From positions 248,001 to 312,000 of the forward strand of contig JADJPJ010000002.1 of NCBI GenBank assembly GCA_016713325.1: a DNA stretch of 64,000 bases. Direction: 5' to 3'. The DNA is from Candidatus Flexifilum affinis. Lineage in GTDB: Bacteria; Chloroflexota; Anaerolineae; Aggregatilineales; Phototrophicaceae. The translations under genes and the position numbers were made by a program. Each line of letters starts with the position of its first letter. Position 1 is the stretch's first letter. Under the pieces are notes generated by a model that made no database searches, was not told where the DNA came from, and saw only the letters and a program-made list of their open reading frames with translations. Below, piece after piece: positions 15,539 to 25,600 of the stretch.

Positions 15539-17257
15539 ATGGAGCGCAGACCCTGGCACGAAAGCAGATGGCCCGAAGGAGTGCCCTTCGAACTGCATAT
15601 TCCGCTCATCCCGGTCCAGCGGCTCCTGGAAGACGCCGCCAAGACCCACCCTGACCACCCCTTCATCCTCTTCAACGACGCCGTGCGGACCTACCGCCAG
15701 ATGAACGAGATGGCCGATCAGGTCGCCGGCTTTTTGAGCGCGCAGGGCATCGGCAAGGGCGATCGGGTGGCGCTGTTTCTGCCGAATCTGCCGCACTTCC
15801 CCGCCGCCTTCTTCGGCATCCTCAAGGCCGGGGCGATCTGCGTGCCCTGCAACCCGACCTACACCGTGCCCGAACTACACGCCCAGCTTGCCGATTCCGG
15901 CGCGCGTGGGCTGATCGTCATGGACCACCCGACGCTGTACGCCGCTGCCTGCGAGGCCATGCGCGATACGGCGATCGAGACGGTCGTCACCTGCAACGCG
16001 GGTGATTTCCTGCCGCTTGCCCAGCGGTTGGTCGGCGGGCTGCTCGGCAAGATCCCGCATGCCGAACATCATGACGCCGGTCACGTGCCGTTCAGTGATA
16101 TCCTCCACAGTCGGCTTTCTGCGCCGCCGGTCGCCATCGACCCGCACCAGGATACCGCGCTGCTCCAATATACCGGCGGCACGACCGGGGTGCCGAAGGG
16201 CACGCGCATCTCGCACCACAACATCGTCTCCAACCTGCTGGCTATCCAGGCCTGGATTCACCCGGAAGACGAGCACGGCCACGCCGGCGACATGATTGTC
16301 GGCGGTGAATGCTTCATCGGTGCGCTGCCGTGGTTCCACGCTTACGGTCTGATCATGACGCTGCTGGCCGCGGTGCGGTTGGCATCCAGCGTCGTCTGCG
16401 TGCCCGACCCGCGTGCCGGCACGCCGCCCTTCACCGAGATCCTGCGCCTGGTGCAGCGCCACCGCGCCACCGTGCTCAATGGTGTGCCGACGCTGTTCAG
16501 CGCGCTCATCCACCACCCCGACGTGAATCGCTACCACCTGGACACCCTCAAGCTGTGCGGCTGCGGCGCTGCGCCGCTGGCAGTGGAGCTGGCCCAGCAG
16601 TTCGAGGCGAAGACCGGGGCGGTGCTGTACGAGGGGTATGGCATGACCGAGACCACCGCCGCCGTGATGTGCAACCCGACCAGCCGGCGCGCTCGCAAAC
16701 TCGGCTCGCTGGGTCTACCGCTGCCCGATACAGATGCGGTCGTTCTCGACTCGGACACGGGCCTGCACCTGCTGCCCCAGGGCGAAGTCGGTGAGATCGC
16801 CGTCAGCGGTCCCCAGCTCATGCTGGGCTACTGGAACAGCCATGATGCGAATAGTCACGACGATGCGACGATCACGCGCATCATCGGCGGGCGCCGCTAT
16901 CTGCTGACCGGCGACATTGGCCACATGGACGAAGACGGCTTCTTCTGGCTGAGCGACCGCAAGAAGGACATCGTCATCATCGGCGGGTACAAAGCCTATC
17001 CGCGTGAGATCGAGGAGGTGCTGTACGCCCATCCCAAGGTGGCCCAGGCCGCCGTCGTTGGTGTCGAACACGAACGCATGGGGCAGGTGCTCAAAGCCTT
17101 CATCCGGCTCAAGGACGGATCGACCGCCACGAGCCGGGAGATCATCGACTACTGCAAGGAGCGCCTTGCGGGCTATAAAGTACCGCGCCTCATCGAGTTC
17201 CGCGACAGCCTGCCGACCTCTGCCGCCGGCAAGGTGCTTAAACGTGAATTGCGCTGA
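15539..17257 (+). CDS. Long-chain fatty acid--CoA ligase (AMP-forming)
   Basis: This 572-residue ANL-superfamily enzyme activates a carboxylic acid with ATP and transfers it to CoA. The P-loop is LLQYTGGTTGVPKG. The adenylate motif YGMTETT, the hinge motif TGDIGHMDEDGFFWLSDRKK and the catalytic Lys in TSAAGKVLKREL are all present. Length and order match FadD-like ligases. The ATG at 15539 was chosen because AGGAGG ends 6 bp upstream. The ATG at 15533 is too close to that site. It stands alone between a terminator and a noncoding gap. Confidence 0.88.
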   Translation: MERRPWHESRWPEGVPFELHIPLIPVQRLLEDAAKTHPDHPFILFNDAVRTYRQMNEMADQVAGFLSAQGIGKGDRVALFLPNLPHFPAAFFGILKAGAICVPCNPTYTVPELHAQLADSGARGLIVMDHPTLYAAACEAMRDTAIETVVTCNAGDFLPLAQRLVGGLLGKIPHAEHHDAGHVPFSDILHSRLSAPPVAIDPHQDTALLQYTGGTTGVPKGTRISHHNIVSNLLAIQAWIHPEDEHGHAGDMIVGGECFIGALPWFHAYGLIMTLLAAVRLASSVVCVPDPRAGTPPFTEILRLVQRHRATVLNGVPTLFSALIHHPDVNRYHLDTLKLCGCGAAPLAVELAQQFEAKTGAVLYEGYGMTETTAAVMCNPTSRRARKLGSLGLPLPDTDAVVLDSDTGLHLLPQGEVGEIAVSGPQLMLGYWNSHDANSHDDATITRIIGGRRYLLTGDIGHMDEDGFFWLSDRKKDIVIIGGYKAYPREIEEVLYAHPKVAQAAVVGVEHERMGQVLKAFIRLKDGSTATSREIIDYCKERLAGYKVPRLIEFRDSLPTSAAGKVLKRELR

Positions 17258-17525
17258 GCAGCCGCCACAGCCTTCTTGGCCCAACCCGTGTCTTCCGTAG
17301 GGACGGGGCCTGCCCCCCGGGGCGCGGGGGGGGTGCGGGCCGCCGAGGGCTAAAGCGCCTGGCTGACCGACAAGCCCCGAAGGGGTTCCTGACGCCGCGT
17401 CTTGGTCCCTTAGTGGCCTCCGGCAGCCGGGTGTTTTAACACCGGGGACGCGCGACCATGCTATCGGCTGACGCGTCGCAACTTGGTGCCTGGGACAAGG
17501 CCTGCCTCGCCCTCCACCCAGTTAT
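17258..17525. other. Intergenic gap with hairpins between convergent genes
   Basis: I see no coding potential worth calling in this 268-bp gap. It holds a very G/C-rich run (about 17298-17340), a small hairpin GCCCCGAAGGGG near 17375-17386 and a perfect 14-bp palindrome GGTGTTTTAACACC at 17430-17443. One of these may end transcription of the ligase or of the pyr operon. Confidence 0.4.
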
Positions 17526-18332
17526 CTATACTCTCATCGCCGCCCGCATGGCGTCCCGCAGGGCTTGCGCCTCTGCCGCCGGGTCTGCCGCGAAGATCAC
17601 CGAGCGCGAGGCGTTGACGATCAACCCGCCGCCGTGCGCATCCAGCCCGGCGCGCATCGTTTCCTCGACGCTGCCCCCCTGTGTGCCGACACCCGGGACC
17701 AGGAAGGTCATTTCCGGTGCGATCTGCCGCGCTCGCCGCAGATCGTCCGGGGCGGTGGCGCCGATTACCAGCATGCAGTTGCCGTGCGTGTCCCATTCAT
17801 CCCGCACCGCTTCGGCCACCCGCTCCCACAGCGGGCGGCCGCCCACATCCAGCCCTTGCAGTTCGTTCGCGCCCGGGTTGCTGGTCCGGCACAGGACGAT
17901 ACAGGCTTTGTCCGCCCGGCGCAGGAATGGCTGAAGCGCTTCCCGGCCCAGGTATGGATGCAGCGTGACGGCATCGAAGCCGAGCTGGTCGAACACGGCC
18001 GAGACATATCCGGCGTTGGTGCTGTCGATGTCGGCCCGCTTGGCGTCGCAGATGGTGAAAATGTCCGGGTGCTCAGTCCGAAGCAGGTCCAGCGTCAGCG
18101 CCAGATCCGTCCAGCCGTCCGCGCCGCGCGCCTCGTAGAAGGCCATGTTCGGCTTGTAGGCCGCGGCATAGGCATGCGTCTGCTCTATGATCCAACGGTT
18201 GAAGGCGAACTGCGGATGCGGGTCGTCGCGAAAGCGCGCCGGCAGTCGCTCGATCGTGCTGTCCAGACCGACGCACAGCATCGAGCCGGCGGCGGTGCTG
18301 CGTTTCTGGTACTTTTCGATGGCGATGCTCAT
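17526..18332 (-). CDS. pyrF: Orotidine 5'-phosphate decarboxylase (subfamily 2 type)
   Basis: This 268-residue enzyme converts OMP to UMP, the last step of de novo UMP synthesis. The catalytic tetrad motif is CDAKRADIDSTN. Other family marks are CVGLDS near the N-terminus, TLHPYLG, and the phosphate-binding GVGTQGG and GLIVNASRS. The length and spacing fit the longer PyrF subfamily found in Actinobacteria, Chloroflexota and Deinococcota. The ATG at 18332 overlaps the pyrE stop (ATGA), which fixes the start. It is the last gene of the operon. Confidence 0.92.
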   Translation of the reverse strand: MSIAIEKYQKRSTAAGSMLCVGLDSTIERLPARFRDDPHPQFAFNRWIIEQTHAYAAAYKPNMAFYEARGADGWTDLALTLDLLRTEHPDIFTICDAKRADIDSTNAGYVSAVFDQLGFDAVTLHPYLGREALQPFLRRADKACIVLCRTSNPGANELQGLDVGGRPLWERVAEAVRDEWDTHGNCMLVIGATAPDDLRRARQIAPEMTFLVPGVGTQGGSVEETMRAGLDAHGGGLIVNASRSVIFAADPAAEAQALRDAMRAAMRV

Positions 18333-18970
18333 GGGTGTTTCTCGCTCCATCGGACCGGATCGACCAGCCACTCGCGTACGACGTCGGCGCCCGCTTCGTC
18401 AACCATGCCGGAAGCCAGCGCCTCGTCGAGCATGATCGGGAAGGTGGTCAGGGTGAGCAGCGAAATGCCGACCTCTTCGAAACGCAGGTACGTCTCCGGG
18501 AAGCCGTAGGTGATAATCGACAGGCAGTGGTTGACGGTGGCGCCGGCGGCCCGCAGGAGTTGAATGGCGTTCAGGCTGCTGGCCCCGGTCGTGACCATGT
18601 CTTCAATCAGTAAGACGCGTTGGCCGGAAACTTCACCGCCTTCGATGCGGCGGCCCAGCCCGTGGTCTTTTTCCTGCTTGCGGACGAACACCGACGGCTT
18701 GTTCATGGCATAGGCCAGGGCGCTGCAATGCGGGATACCCGCCGTCTCTACGCCGGCCAGCATGTCCACCTCGTGCTCGGCGACGTGCACGATGAACGCG
18801 CCGATCACCACGTGCCACTGGTCCGGGTGGGAGATCAGCTGGCGGTTGTCGACGTAGACCGGCGCGCGCAGACCCGATTTGAAGGTGACGGGGTTATTGG
18901 GCGTGAAGCCCATAGCGCCGATTTCCATCAGGGCGCGGGCGACGAGAACAGCGTAATCCGAATCAGCCAT
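18329..18970 (-). CDS. pyrE: Orotate phosphoribosyltransferase
   Basis: This 213-residue type I phosphoribosyltransferase joins orotate and PRPP to give OMP. The PRPP-binding loop is VLLIEDMVTTGASS. The substrate-side segment FKSGLRAPVYVDNR and the flexible-loop lysines in RKQEKDHG are present. The start at 18970 overlaps the 3' end of pyrD by 8 bp, and the stop overlaps the pyrF start. Translation of the last three operon genes is therefore likely coupled. Confidence 0.92.
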   Translation of the reverse strand: MADSDYAVLVARALMEIGAMGFTPNNPVTFKSGLRAPVYVDNRQLISHPDQWHVVIGAFIVHVAEHEVDMLAGVETAGIPHCSALAYAMNKPSVFVRKQEKDHGLGRRIEGGEVSGQRVLLIEDMVTTGASSLNAIQLLRAAGATVNHCLSIITYGFPETYLRFEEVGISLLTLTTFPIMLDEALASGMVDEAGADVVREWLVDPVRWSEKHP

Positions 18971-20191
18971 GAGATGGGTTTCCCTTCTCCAGTTCGTTGA
19001 GGATGAGCGCCGCGGCGAGCGGGCCGCGAAACACCAGCGCCGAATAGATCATGGCGGCCGATGCGCCCGCGTTCTGGAAGGCGCGCAGATGGGCGCCAGT
19101 CAGGATGCCGCCGCCGCCGATGATGTCCACCGGGTAACTGCCCTCGGTCCGCGCCCGGCTGAGCTGCTCCACCGCCGCCAGCGCGGGTGACCGCAGTCGC
19201 CCGCCTGCTACCCCGGCCACCGTCGATCCGTCCGGGGTCGGTTGGGATAGCGTATTGGTCGCTACCACCGCGCGCACACCCGTCTCGGCGAAGACTCGCA
19301 TCAGCGCCGCGTACTGCTCCGCCGCCAGGCAGGGGCTGACCTTGACCCACAGCGGGGCGGGCAGCATCTCGACCAGGGTGCGGCACAGCAGATGCGCCTT
19401 GGCCGTGGTCTGGTTGGCGCCCGGGTCGTCGTCGGTGTTTGGGCACGACAGATTGAGCGTGTACCACGACGGGCAACCCGCGCCCGCACTTGCTTCGCTC
19501 GCCGCCCCCTCATCCTCTCCCCGCGTGCGTGGGAGAGGGGGCCGGGGGTGATGGGTTCATATGCCAGGGGGTGAGGTTGCCCTAAAGAGCCCACAAAAAA
19601 CCCCGCCGCCTCCACGATCTCCGCCAGTTCCTGGTCCGGGTCGCTCACGCCGGGGCTGACCGCCAGATTGATCCCCCAGACCGGCGGCAGATGGGCGCGT
19701 TGGCCGGCCAGGAAGCGGGCGGCGGCGCGAGCGCCGGGGTTGCGCAGCCCGACGCGATTCTGGGTGCTGCCGGTGCTGTCGTCGCGCCACATCACTGTGC
19801 CCGGGTTGCCGAGCCGCGGATGCCGGGTGAACGACCCAAATTCGACCGCGCCGACCAGCGCCGGCATCGTCCGCCAGCCGGGGAGGACATCCTGCCCGGC
19901 GTCGACCGCCGCCAGCGCCGAGTCTTCATCCGCGAAGCCGTCGCCCTTGACGAACCCCGCTGCCAGGATGAGCGGGTGCGGCAGCCGGACGCCGCCGGCA
20001 TCGACAGGCTGGTCAGGCAGGACATGGCGCTGAATCCAGCGGGCGGCGGGGGGGATGGCGTCGAAGCGGTCCCCCAGGCGCAGTGCCTCGATCATCCGGT
20101 GATGGACGGACTGCGCATCGAACCGCTGGATCGCGCGGCCGGCCAGCCCGGCCCAGAGTCCTTCGTACAAGTTCAGCAGCACAGGGTTCAT
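18963..20191 (-). pseudogene. pyrD: Dihydroorotate dehydrogenase interrupted by a palindromic repeat
   Basis: The N-terminal part (from ATG 20191) has the PyrD class 2 pattern: an N-terminal helix (LLNLYEGLWAGL), PLILAAGFVKGDGF, a VGAVEFGSFT strand and a VGLRNPGA segment. The C-terminal part has the LNLSCPNT motif, LWVKVSP and IIGGGGILTG, ending at 18963. Between them an insert of about 112 bp (19471-19582) changes the frame and adds unrelated residues. Removing the insert gives an approximately normal length of about 370 residues. As written no full enzyme is made, although the operon around it is intact. The start overlaps the pyrC stop by 4 bp. Confidence 0.8.
19471..19582. repeat. Short palindromic (MITE/REP-like) element inside pyrD
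   Basis: The 112-bp segment is bounded by the 8-bp inverted ends GGGCAACC (19471-19478) and GGTTGCCC (19575-19582). Internally it contains the complementary CTCTCCCCGCG and CGTGGGAGAG arms near 19514-19540. It splits the dihydroorotate dehydrogenase frame. A short relative occurs at 59866-59925. No target-site duplication is obvious and it encodes nothing. Confidence 0.6.
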
Positions 20192-21294
20192 GCTCGCCTG
20201 TCTTTCTCCGCAGAGTGCGCCACGTTCCGGCCGGAACCGGGACGCGTCAGCACCTGCTCTCCATCATACGCCACCTGTCCGCGGATGCGCACCTCGCGCA
20301 CGGCGCCCCAGACGCGCATGCCTTCAAAAGGTGACCATCCGGGCGCCGTCCGCAGGCGCCTGCCGTCGATGATGCTCGACGCGGACAGATCGACCGTCGT
20401 GGTCGTCTCCGGCGGCGGCGTGATGCCGAAAATGCGCTGGGCATTGGTCGCCAGCAGGGCGATCAGTCGCTCCGGCGTGATGCGGCCCTCGTGGACGGCC
20501 AGCCCCATCAGCGGCAGAGTGGTTTCCAGTCCCGGCACCCCGAACGGCGGTTTGTCCGACTCTTTCTCAGCCCGGGTGTGCGGGGCATGATCGCTCTCGA
20601 TCACGTCCACCGTCCCGTCCATCACCCCTTCCCACAGGGCGGCGGCATCGTCGCGCGTCTTGAGTTCCGGCTTCATGCGTCCGAAGGGCCCCAGTCGGGG
20701 CAGGTCTTCTTGTGTCAGATACAGGTGGTGCGGGCAGACGCCGACGCTGATCTGCCCGTAACCGCCGGATCGTTTGGCGCGGCGCAGCTGTTCGACCTCC
20801 TCGCGCGTGCTGATGTGGCAGAAATGCATCTTCAGGCGGCCCTGCGCCTGCCACATGATGTCGAGGAGGTCGGTCACCGTCTCGCCTTCGGCGTGGACGG
20901 CCATCGGTCCGCCGGTCGCTTCGTGCCATGCAAGGGCGTGTTCCTGCCGCGCCAGACTGTCCGCGATCAGCAGGTTGCCGGTCGTCTCGTTGCAGTATAT
21001 CTTCATGCCGATCGTGTCCGGCGCCGCGCCAGGGTACTCGGCCTGATTCCCACGCTGATCCGCGCCGAAGTAAACGCCGTAATCGCAGTGCGCGGCGGCG
21101 GCAAAGCGATTCAGCTTGGCGTCCAGCCCGGCGCGCGTCGTCGTCGTGGGCGGCGTGTTCGGCATGTCGAAGACGGCCCAGTAGCCCCCGGCCAGAGCGG
21201 CGGCCGTCTCGCTGTCAAACGTCGACTTGTGTGCCCAGTCAAGGTCGCGCAGGTGCACGTGCGGGTCGACCATGCCGGGAATCGTCAGGATCAC
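20188..21294 (-). CDS. pyrC: Dihydroorotase
   Basis: This 368-residue amidohydrolase cyclises carbamoyl-aspartate to dihydroorotate. The metal-binding HVHLRD motif is near the N-terminus. Further ligands lie in MKIYCNETTG (candidate carboxylated Lys), AVHAEGE, HFCHIST and the catalytic Asp of ESDHAPHT. Length and motif spacing fit the CAD-like class. The GTG start at 21294 overlaps the pyrB stop (GTGA) and supports coupling. The stop overlaps the pyrD start by 4 bp. Confidence 0.9.
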   Translation of the reverse strand: MILTIPGMVDPHVHLRDLDWAHKSTFDSETAAALAGGYWAVFDMPNTPPTTTTRAGLDAKLNRFAAAAHCDYGVYFGADQRGNQAEYPGAAPDTIGMKIYCNETTGNLLIADSLARQEHALAWHEATGGPMAVHAEGETVTDLLDIMWQAQGRLKMHFCHISTREEVEQLRRAKRSGGYGQISVGVCPHHLYLTQEDLPRLGPFGRMKPELKTRDDAAALWEGVMDGTVDVIESDHAPHTRAEKESDKPPFGVPGLETTLPLMGLAVHEGRITPERLIALLATNAQRIFGITPPPETTTTVDLSASSIIDGRRLRTAPGWSPFEGMRVWGAVREVRIRGQVAYDGEQVLTRPGSGRNVAHSAEKDRRA

Positions 21295-22346
21295 AGCCGC
21301 TCTCCGAGCGCTGCTCCCAGGACGGCGGCCAGCAGCGCCATGCGGATGTACATGCCGTTCTGCATCTGGTGGAAGTAGACCGTGCGCGGATCCGCGTCGA
21401 GCATGGCGTGATCGTCGCGCGTGCCCATTTCATGCTTGCGCGGCAGGGGATGCATCAGGATGCAGTCGGCTTTGGCGCGCGCCAGCACGTCCGGCGTCAT
21501 GATGAAGCGGTCGGCGATCGCCGCGTATTCGTCCGGGTCGGCGAAACGCTCCTGCTGCACGCGCGTCCAGTAGATCACATCGCTTTCACCCAGCACGTCT
21601 TCCAGATTGTCGGTTTGCGAGACGCGGATGCCGTGCGCCGTCACGAATTCGAGCACCGACGCCGGCATGCGCAGGCCTTCCGGCGCGACGAAGGCCAGTT
21701 CGGTCCCCTGAGCGCCGTACAGCGCGACCAGCTTGCTGAGCGAGTGGACCGTACGCCCGTTGACCAGATCGCCAACCAGGGCGATCTTCAGGTTGTCCGC
21801 GCTGCCCTTGAAGTCGAAGATGGTGAACAGGTCGAGCAGCGCTTGCGTTGGGTGCTCGCCGATCCCGTCGCCGCCGCTGATCACCACCGGCTGCGTGCCC
21901 AGTTTTTCGCCCAGCAGGTCCAGTTGCAGTGCGGCCTCATAGGAGGATCGCACCTCCGGGTGTCGCAGCACGATCACGTCGGCATAGCAGGCGACCGCCC
22001 GGACGGTGTCCTCCAGGTTCTCCCCTTTGTAGACCGACGAGAACTGCACCCCGCCGCTGGTGGCGATGACTTCGCCGCCCAGCCGCAGCATGGCCGCCTG
22101 AAAGCTCATGTCCGTGCGTGTGCTGGCCTCGTAGAAGAGGGTGGCCATCACGCGACCGGCGCACAGGTTGAGGAGGGACCGATCGCCTTCGCGAACGCGC
22201 GCCCGCAGATCGGCGGCGAAGGCGAACAGGAGATCGAGGTCGGAACGGTCGAACTGTTCGACCGTGACGATGTGCTTTCCAGCGAACTGGCCCGCGATGG
22301 CGCGGGGGCGATAGGTCGTGGCGGTCACGGGGGTGACGGCGATCAT
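21291..22346 (-). CDS. pyrB: Aspartate carbamoyltransferase catalytic chain
   Basis: This 351-residue protein transfers carbamoyl phosphate to aspartate, the committed step of the pathway. The carbamoyl-phosphate motif is FYEASTRTDMSFQ. The family motif GDGIGEHPTQALLDLFTI and the C-terminal aspartate-binding HPLPRKHEMG are present. The ATG at 22346 was chosen because GGAAGGAG lies 7 bp upstream. A longer frame to 22472 would read through the attenuator hairpin. No pyrI regulatory chain gene is adjacent. Confidence 0.93.
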   Translation of the reverse strand: MIAVTPVTATTYRPRAIAGQFAGKHIVTVEQFDRSDLDLLFAFAADLRARVREGDRSLLNLCAGRVMATLFYEASTRTDMSFQAAMLRLGGEVIATSGGVQFSSVYKGENLEDTVRAVACYADVIVLRHPEVRSSYEAALQLDLLGEKLGTQPVVISGGDGIGEHPTQALLDLFTIFDFKGSADNLKIALVGDLVNGRTVHSLSKLVALYGAQGTELAFVAPEGLRMPASVLEFVTAHGIRVSQTDNLEDVLGESDVIYWTRVQQERFADPDEYAAIADRFIMTPDVLARAKADCILMHPLPRKHEMGTRDDHAMLDADPRTVYFHQMQNGMYIRMALLAAVLGAALGERL

Positions 22347-22404
22347 GGCAGACTCCTTCCGGTCAAGGACACCGGATAAAAGCAGTTGGACGGGAGGGCC
22401 AGAC

Positions 22405-22436
22405 AAAAAAAGACCACTCACATTGGAGTGGTCTTT
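22405..22436 (-). terminator. Intrinsic terminator acting as pyr operon attenuator
   Basis: An 11-bp perfect stem AAAGACCACTC/GAGTGGTCTTT with a 6-nt loop is followed by four further U, so seven U end the element. It lies between a leader ORF and pyrB and reads in the direction of the operon. The last base of the leader stop codon is the first base of the stem. Confidence 0.85.
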
Positions 22437-22516
22437 CAAATGAGATCGATGATCGCAGGGTCCGCGGTGCACCGCCGTGACCCGTACGACAGAATATGCG
22501 GAACCTTACGCAGCAT
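22436..22516 (-). CDS. Leader peptide of the pyrBCDEF attenuator
   Basis: A 26-codon reading frame starts at ATG 22516, begins MLRKVPHILSYGSRR and ends ADPAIIDLI. GGTGGG lies 6 bp upstream of the start. Its TGA stop (22436-22438) touches the base of the terminator stem at 22405-22436. A ribosome at the end of this frame would cover the stem and prevent termination. This is the arrangement used by the enterobacterial pyrBI leader, where UTP-sensitive RNA polymerase pausing decides whether the ribosome keeps up. The peptide itself is probably of no importance. A hairpin within the frame (22458-22483) could be the pause signal. Too short for routine gene callers. Confidence 0.65.
   Translation of the reverse strand: MLRKVPHILSYGSRRCTADPAIIDLI
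22458..22483 (-). promoter_or_regulatory. GC-rich hairpin in the pyr leader (possible pause signal)
   Basis: GGGTC and GACCC arms enclose the self-complementary GCGGTGCACCGC, giving a compact RNA hairpin about 21 nt before the terminator stem. I see no clear PyrR-binding consensus. Confidence 0.45.
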
Positions 22517-22613
22517 GTTCTTCCCACCAAGGTGTTTGTCGAACCCTGGAAAGTCGATGATAGACCAATTTGGATGTTAAGACCAGCCTGTTTTTTCGAT
22601 CAGGTGAGTGCGC

Positions 22614-25600
22614 CTAGTCGACGGTCATCGGGAAGGCAACGGTGACCGTCGTGCCCTGGCCGACCGCCGTCTCCAGCGTGATCGTTCCGCCGTGCATGTC
22701 CACCGCCTGTTTGGTGATGCTCATCCCCAGCCCGGTGCCCGAGAGAGTGCCGACGTTCGCCGCGCGGTGGAACGGCTCGAACAGGTGGCGGATATCCCCT
22801 TCGGGAATCCCAATGCCTTGATCGCGGACGGTCAGCACAAGCTGTTCCTCCCTGATTCCCAGGTGAACATGGACGGCCTCTTCTTCCTGGGAGTATTTCA
22901 GCGCGTTGGAGACCAGATTGCTGATCACCTGGCGCATCAATCGGGCATCAAAGAGGACGTTCAGGGGAAGCGGGTCGCAGGTATAGAGGATGCGCCCGTG
23001 ATTCGGCTCCTGGCTGCTGAATTCATCCAGGATGTCGCGGCAAAGGGCATCCATGTCGCCGCGCCCAGGCCTGAATTCGATTCTTCCGGCTTGCGCCCGC
23101 GCCAGGTGCAGCACATCTTCCATGATCCCGGTCATGTGCATGACCTGCTGCTGAATTCGACTCAGACGTTCCGCGATCTGCGCTTCGTCCATTCGTTGCC
23201 GATACCGGACGAGATTTTCGGTCGTGCTCAGAATGGTCGCCAGCGGCGTACGGAATTCGTGCGACGCCATTGAGACAAACCGGGATTTCAGTTCGCCCAG
23301 TTCGCGTTCCTTCTCCAGCGCCTTCCGAAGCGACACCTCACTCTGCTTCAGGGGGGTGATATCCCAGTTCACGCCGATCATTCGCGTCGGCACGCCGTTC
23401 GCATCGTACAGTGACAGCCCCATCGCCTTGAGATAGCGAATCTCGTTGCCTGAGGTGAAAATACGAAATTCCGCGTCGTCAAAGGCGCGGGTCGCCAGAG
23501 TTCCCGCCGTGGCACCCAGCACACGCGGCACATCGTCCGGATGCACACGCTGGATCATCTCTTCTGCTGCCACGTAAGGCCCGCTGCGAACCAGGTCAAA
23601 GAGCACGTACATCCGGTCATCCCAGAGCAGGCGATTGTTGGGGACATCGTATTCCCAGATGCCGATGCCGCTGATCTGCGTCGCCAGGTCCAGTCGCTGA
23701 GACAGGGAGAGCGCCTTCTGCTCCGCCCGCTTGCGCGCCAGAAGCGAACCGACGGTCATCGCATAGAGCGCCAGAACGTCGAGCTGGTGCTTGGTGATCG
23801 GCCGCTGCAGCACCCCGTTATCGACGCTCAGCCAACCGAGTAGCTCACCATCCCACAGTGCGGCCGCCGCATTCGCGCCTACACCAATGGGCTCGTATGA
23901 ATCATAGAGAACGATGTTTTCCTCGTAGGCGAAGCGCTCACCGCGATCCCTGGTGCGCTGCAAGATCCCATTCAGCTCGTCTGGAGCGACCTGATGCGCG
24001 CTCTCGTTCACCAGCTCGCCAAAGCGATCGGTTCCGTAAGTGCCGACGGCGCTGTCGTTCCGGACGTCATAGAGCAGCAGCCCCATCCTTTCATAGCCGA
24101 AGCGGGCCAGACCCTGTTCGACCACGGTCCGGTAAAAGTCGTCCAGCGATTCCGTCCGCGCGAGCTGAATGCCGACCTCGTGCAGCGCCTTCAGGTCGAG
24201 CTGCATTTTCAGGGTTTCCTGATGCTTTTCCGCCAGCGTCTGCTCGTTCCGTTTGCGTTCGGAGACGTCACGGATGATGCACACCAGACTGGTCGTCGGG
24301 TTCAGTGACCGGTTGACCGGCGCGATGCTGATTTCCGCGTCGAAGGATCGGCCGTTTGCGTGTCGAAGCCGGGTATCCATCTGCTGGATCAGGTGGGCTT
24401 CGGCGGAGTCGCGCACGACTGTCTCGACGATCTCCACTTCGCTGCTCTCGACAAAGTCGCTGAGCTTCCTGCCCAGTGCCGCCGCCGGATCGATGCCGGT
24501 CTGTACGCCGAAGGCATGGTTTGCCTGAAGCACGCCTTCTGTGATGTCCAGCAGCAGGATGCCGTCGCCACTGTGCTCGAAAATGGCTTCGAGCCGGTTT
24601 TTGACCTTCCCCAGTTCGGCCGTGCGTTCTGCCACACGCTGTTCCAGAAGGGCATTGGCCTCGGCGAGCCCGGTCGTCGCCAGATGCTTTTCGGTGATAT
24701 TCGTCGCGTAGATGAGCGCCGCGTAGACCTTGCCTTTGCCATTGCGGATCGGCTGAATGCTGGTGCGGAACCAGGCCGGCGTGTGCCCGAGGGTCACCTC
24801 CGTCTCGAGAACGATGCTTTCTTCGCTCTGTATCACCCGGTTGACATCCCGCATGATGGAGTCGGCTTGCTGGGCGGGGAAGAGGTCGTAGACTGTCTTG
24901 CCGATCAGCACTTCGGGCGGAACGCCGTAGGGATAGGCGCTGATGCCGTTGAGATAGAGGTAACGCCCATTCACGTCGACCATGCTGATCGCCGCATCGG
25001 AGCTTTCCAGCAGGCTTCGATACTTCTCTTCGCTGGCCTTCAGAGTCTCGTCGAGCTGCTGTCGCCGCAAGATCGGCGCGATCTGCTGCAGCGCCATGCT
25101 CAGAAATTCCACGTCGTCCGTGGTTCGTTGCGGGAGAATCTGTTTCCCGATGAATACCAGCGCTGCAATGACCTGTTCGCCATCGGTCACGGGGAGAGCA
25201 ATCAGGCCATGCAGTCCGGCCGCTTTCGCCGCCTCGATCCGAATGAAGTCCGTCGTGCTCAGCATCTGTACGTCGGAGGCCCAGAAAGGTTCTCCCGTCG
25301 CCCAGACCAGGGCGGGGACACCCTGCTGCATGCCGAACTCCAGCAGTTCGCTCATCCCTCGGAAGGATCGAAGCATCTCGACCTGCGAGGGATCCAGGTA
25401 ATGGGCTGGCGCTACTTTCAGGCTAACCGTGGCGGGGTCGAGAAGCCAGATCTCGCCATACTCCATGGGAAAAGTCTTGCAAACCAGTGCCAGGGCGTTT
25501 TCCAGCGCGGCATTGAGATCGGGCGTGGCGTAAGTCTCTTTCAGAAGCTGATGTAAAAACTCCAGCCTGTGCTGCGCCAATTTGCGGTCGGTGATGTCGC

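Noticed and set aside
20928..22379. Plus-strand frame of 483 codons opposite pyrB/pyrC
   Set aside because: It is antisense to two well-supported enzymes and rich in Arg/Gln/Val without motifs.
22347..22472. N-terminal extension of PyrB
   Set aside because: It would translate through the attenuator hairpin and U tract, and conserved PyrB sequence starts only after 22346.
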